Shown: one piece after another, positions 63,963 to 64,000 of the stretch
Layout: each line of letters opens with the position of its first letter
Numbering within the stretch: position 1 is the stretch's first letter
DNA from: Streptomyces avidinii
GTDB taxonomy: Bacteria; Actinomycetota; Actinomycetes; Streptomycetales; Streptomycetaceae
Length of the DNA: 64,000 bases
Direction of reading: 5' to 3'
NCBI RefSeq assembly: GCF_014650695.1
Contig: NZ_BMVL01000011.1
Location: forward strand, 186,001-250,000
Program-made: the position numbers and the translations under genes
Notes under the pieces: model-generated
The model's input: only the letters and a program-made list of their open reading frames with translations
Told to the model about the DNA's origin: nothing
Databases searched by the model: none

Positions 63963-64000
63963 ATGACTGATGACGCCAACCCGACCGACGACGGCGTGGT
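63963..64000 (+). CDS. Start of a further gene of the operon (partial)
   Basis: ATG at 63963 with GAGG 9 bases upstream and 5 bases after the previous stop. Only 12 complete codons (MTDDANPTDDGV) are visible, too few to assign. Shows that the operon continues to the right. Confidence 0.6.
   Translation, partial: MTDDANPTDDGV

Noticed and set aside
50591..64000. Integrated element at tRNA-Ala with att sites
   Set aside because: No integrase, excisionase or repeat of the tRNA 3' end could be found in the window; kept only as a question in the findings.

Overview
The window is chromosomal DNA of a high-GC actinomycete, almost certainly a Streptomyces. The evidence is the strong G/C third-position bias, the frequent GTG starts, and an origin neighbourhood in the order long known for Streptomyces: rnpA-rpmH-dnaA-oriC-dnaN-gnd-recF-DUF721-gyrB-gyrA. 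Eight palindromic ParB sites (TGTTTCACGTGAAACA) are also present. The species cannot be fixed from the sequence alone.

Layout. Positions 1-5.7 kb: a serine hydrolase cut by the window edge, dnaB, a MATE exporter and the rpsF-ssb-rpsR-rplI operon. Positions 5.9-12.8 kb: a cell-wall block with femX, an alanine-racemase-like enzyme, a GT87-type membrane glycosyltransferase and a class A penicillin-binding protein. Positions 13-16.2 kb: a PadR regulator with a visible operator, inositol-1-phosphate synthase and an MFS exporter. Positions 16.2-27.4 kb: the actinobacterial set cca, DUF6049, murJ, pseudokinase, ECF sigma factor, anti-sigma factor, trxB and trxA. Positions 27.4-34 kb: a GNAT enzyme, parB, parA, rsmG, jag, yidC, yidD, rnpA and rpmH, all leftward. 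Positions 34.2-38 kb: dnaA, an 876-bp oriC full of DnaA boxes, and dnaN. Positions 38.3-46.6 kb: gnd, recF, a DciA-like gene, gyrB, gyrA and a DUF3566 membrane protein. Positions 46.7-50.7 kb: tRNA-Ile and tRNA-Ala genes bracket a DLW-39 small protein, a secreted membrane-anchored protein, a Ser/Thr kinase and an HTH protein.

After the tRNA-Ala gene the content becomes accessory. An MFS exporter with a divergent ArsR regulator (51.2-53.2 kb) is followed by a tightly packed putative biosynthetic operon that runs off the right edge. It encodes a lysine/ornithine N-hydroxylase, a cupin, a methionyl-tRNA-synthetase-like protein, an MFS exporter, an ATP-grasp ligase, a dimethylargininase-like enzyme, a small avidin-like/'N-acetylglutamate synthase'-annotated protein, an oligopeptide-binding protein without a signal peptide, and a YbaK-type aminoacyl-tRNA deacylase. 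A second dimethylargininase-like gene is divergent. The N-hydroxylase plus cupin plus MetRS-like trio is the signature of the N-N bond-forming 'hydrazine synthetase' systems (Spb38/Spb40 type). This part of the window is therefore the best candidate for an undescribed natural-product pathway.

How the parts work together. ParA/ParB and the parS sites organise and segregate the origin. DnaA, oriC, DnaN, DnaB, DciA, SSB and gyrase make up replication. YidC/YidD, RnpA and L34 serve protein and RNA biogenesis. MurJ, FemX and the PBP build peptidoglycan. The 54-64 kb operon would make, export and perhaps detoxify an N-N-containing amino-acid-derived metabolite; this last statement is inference from gene content.
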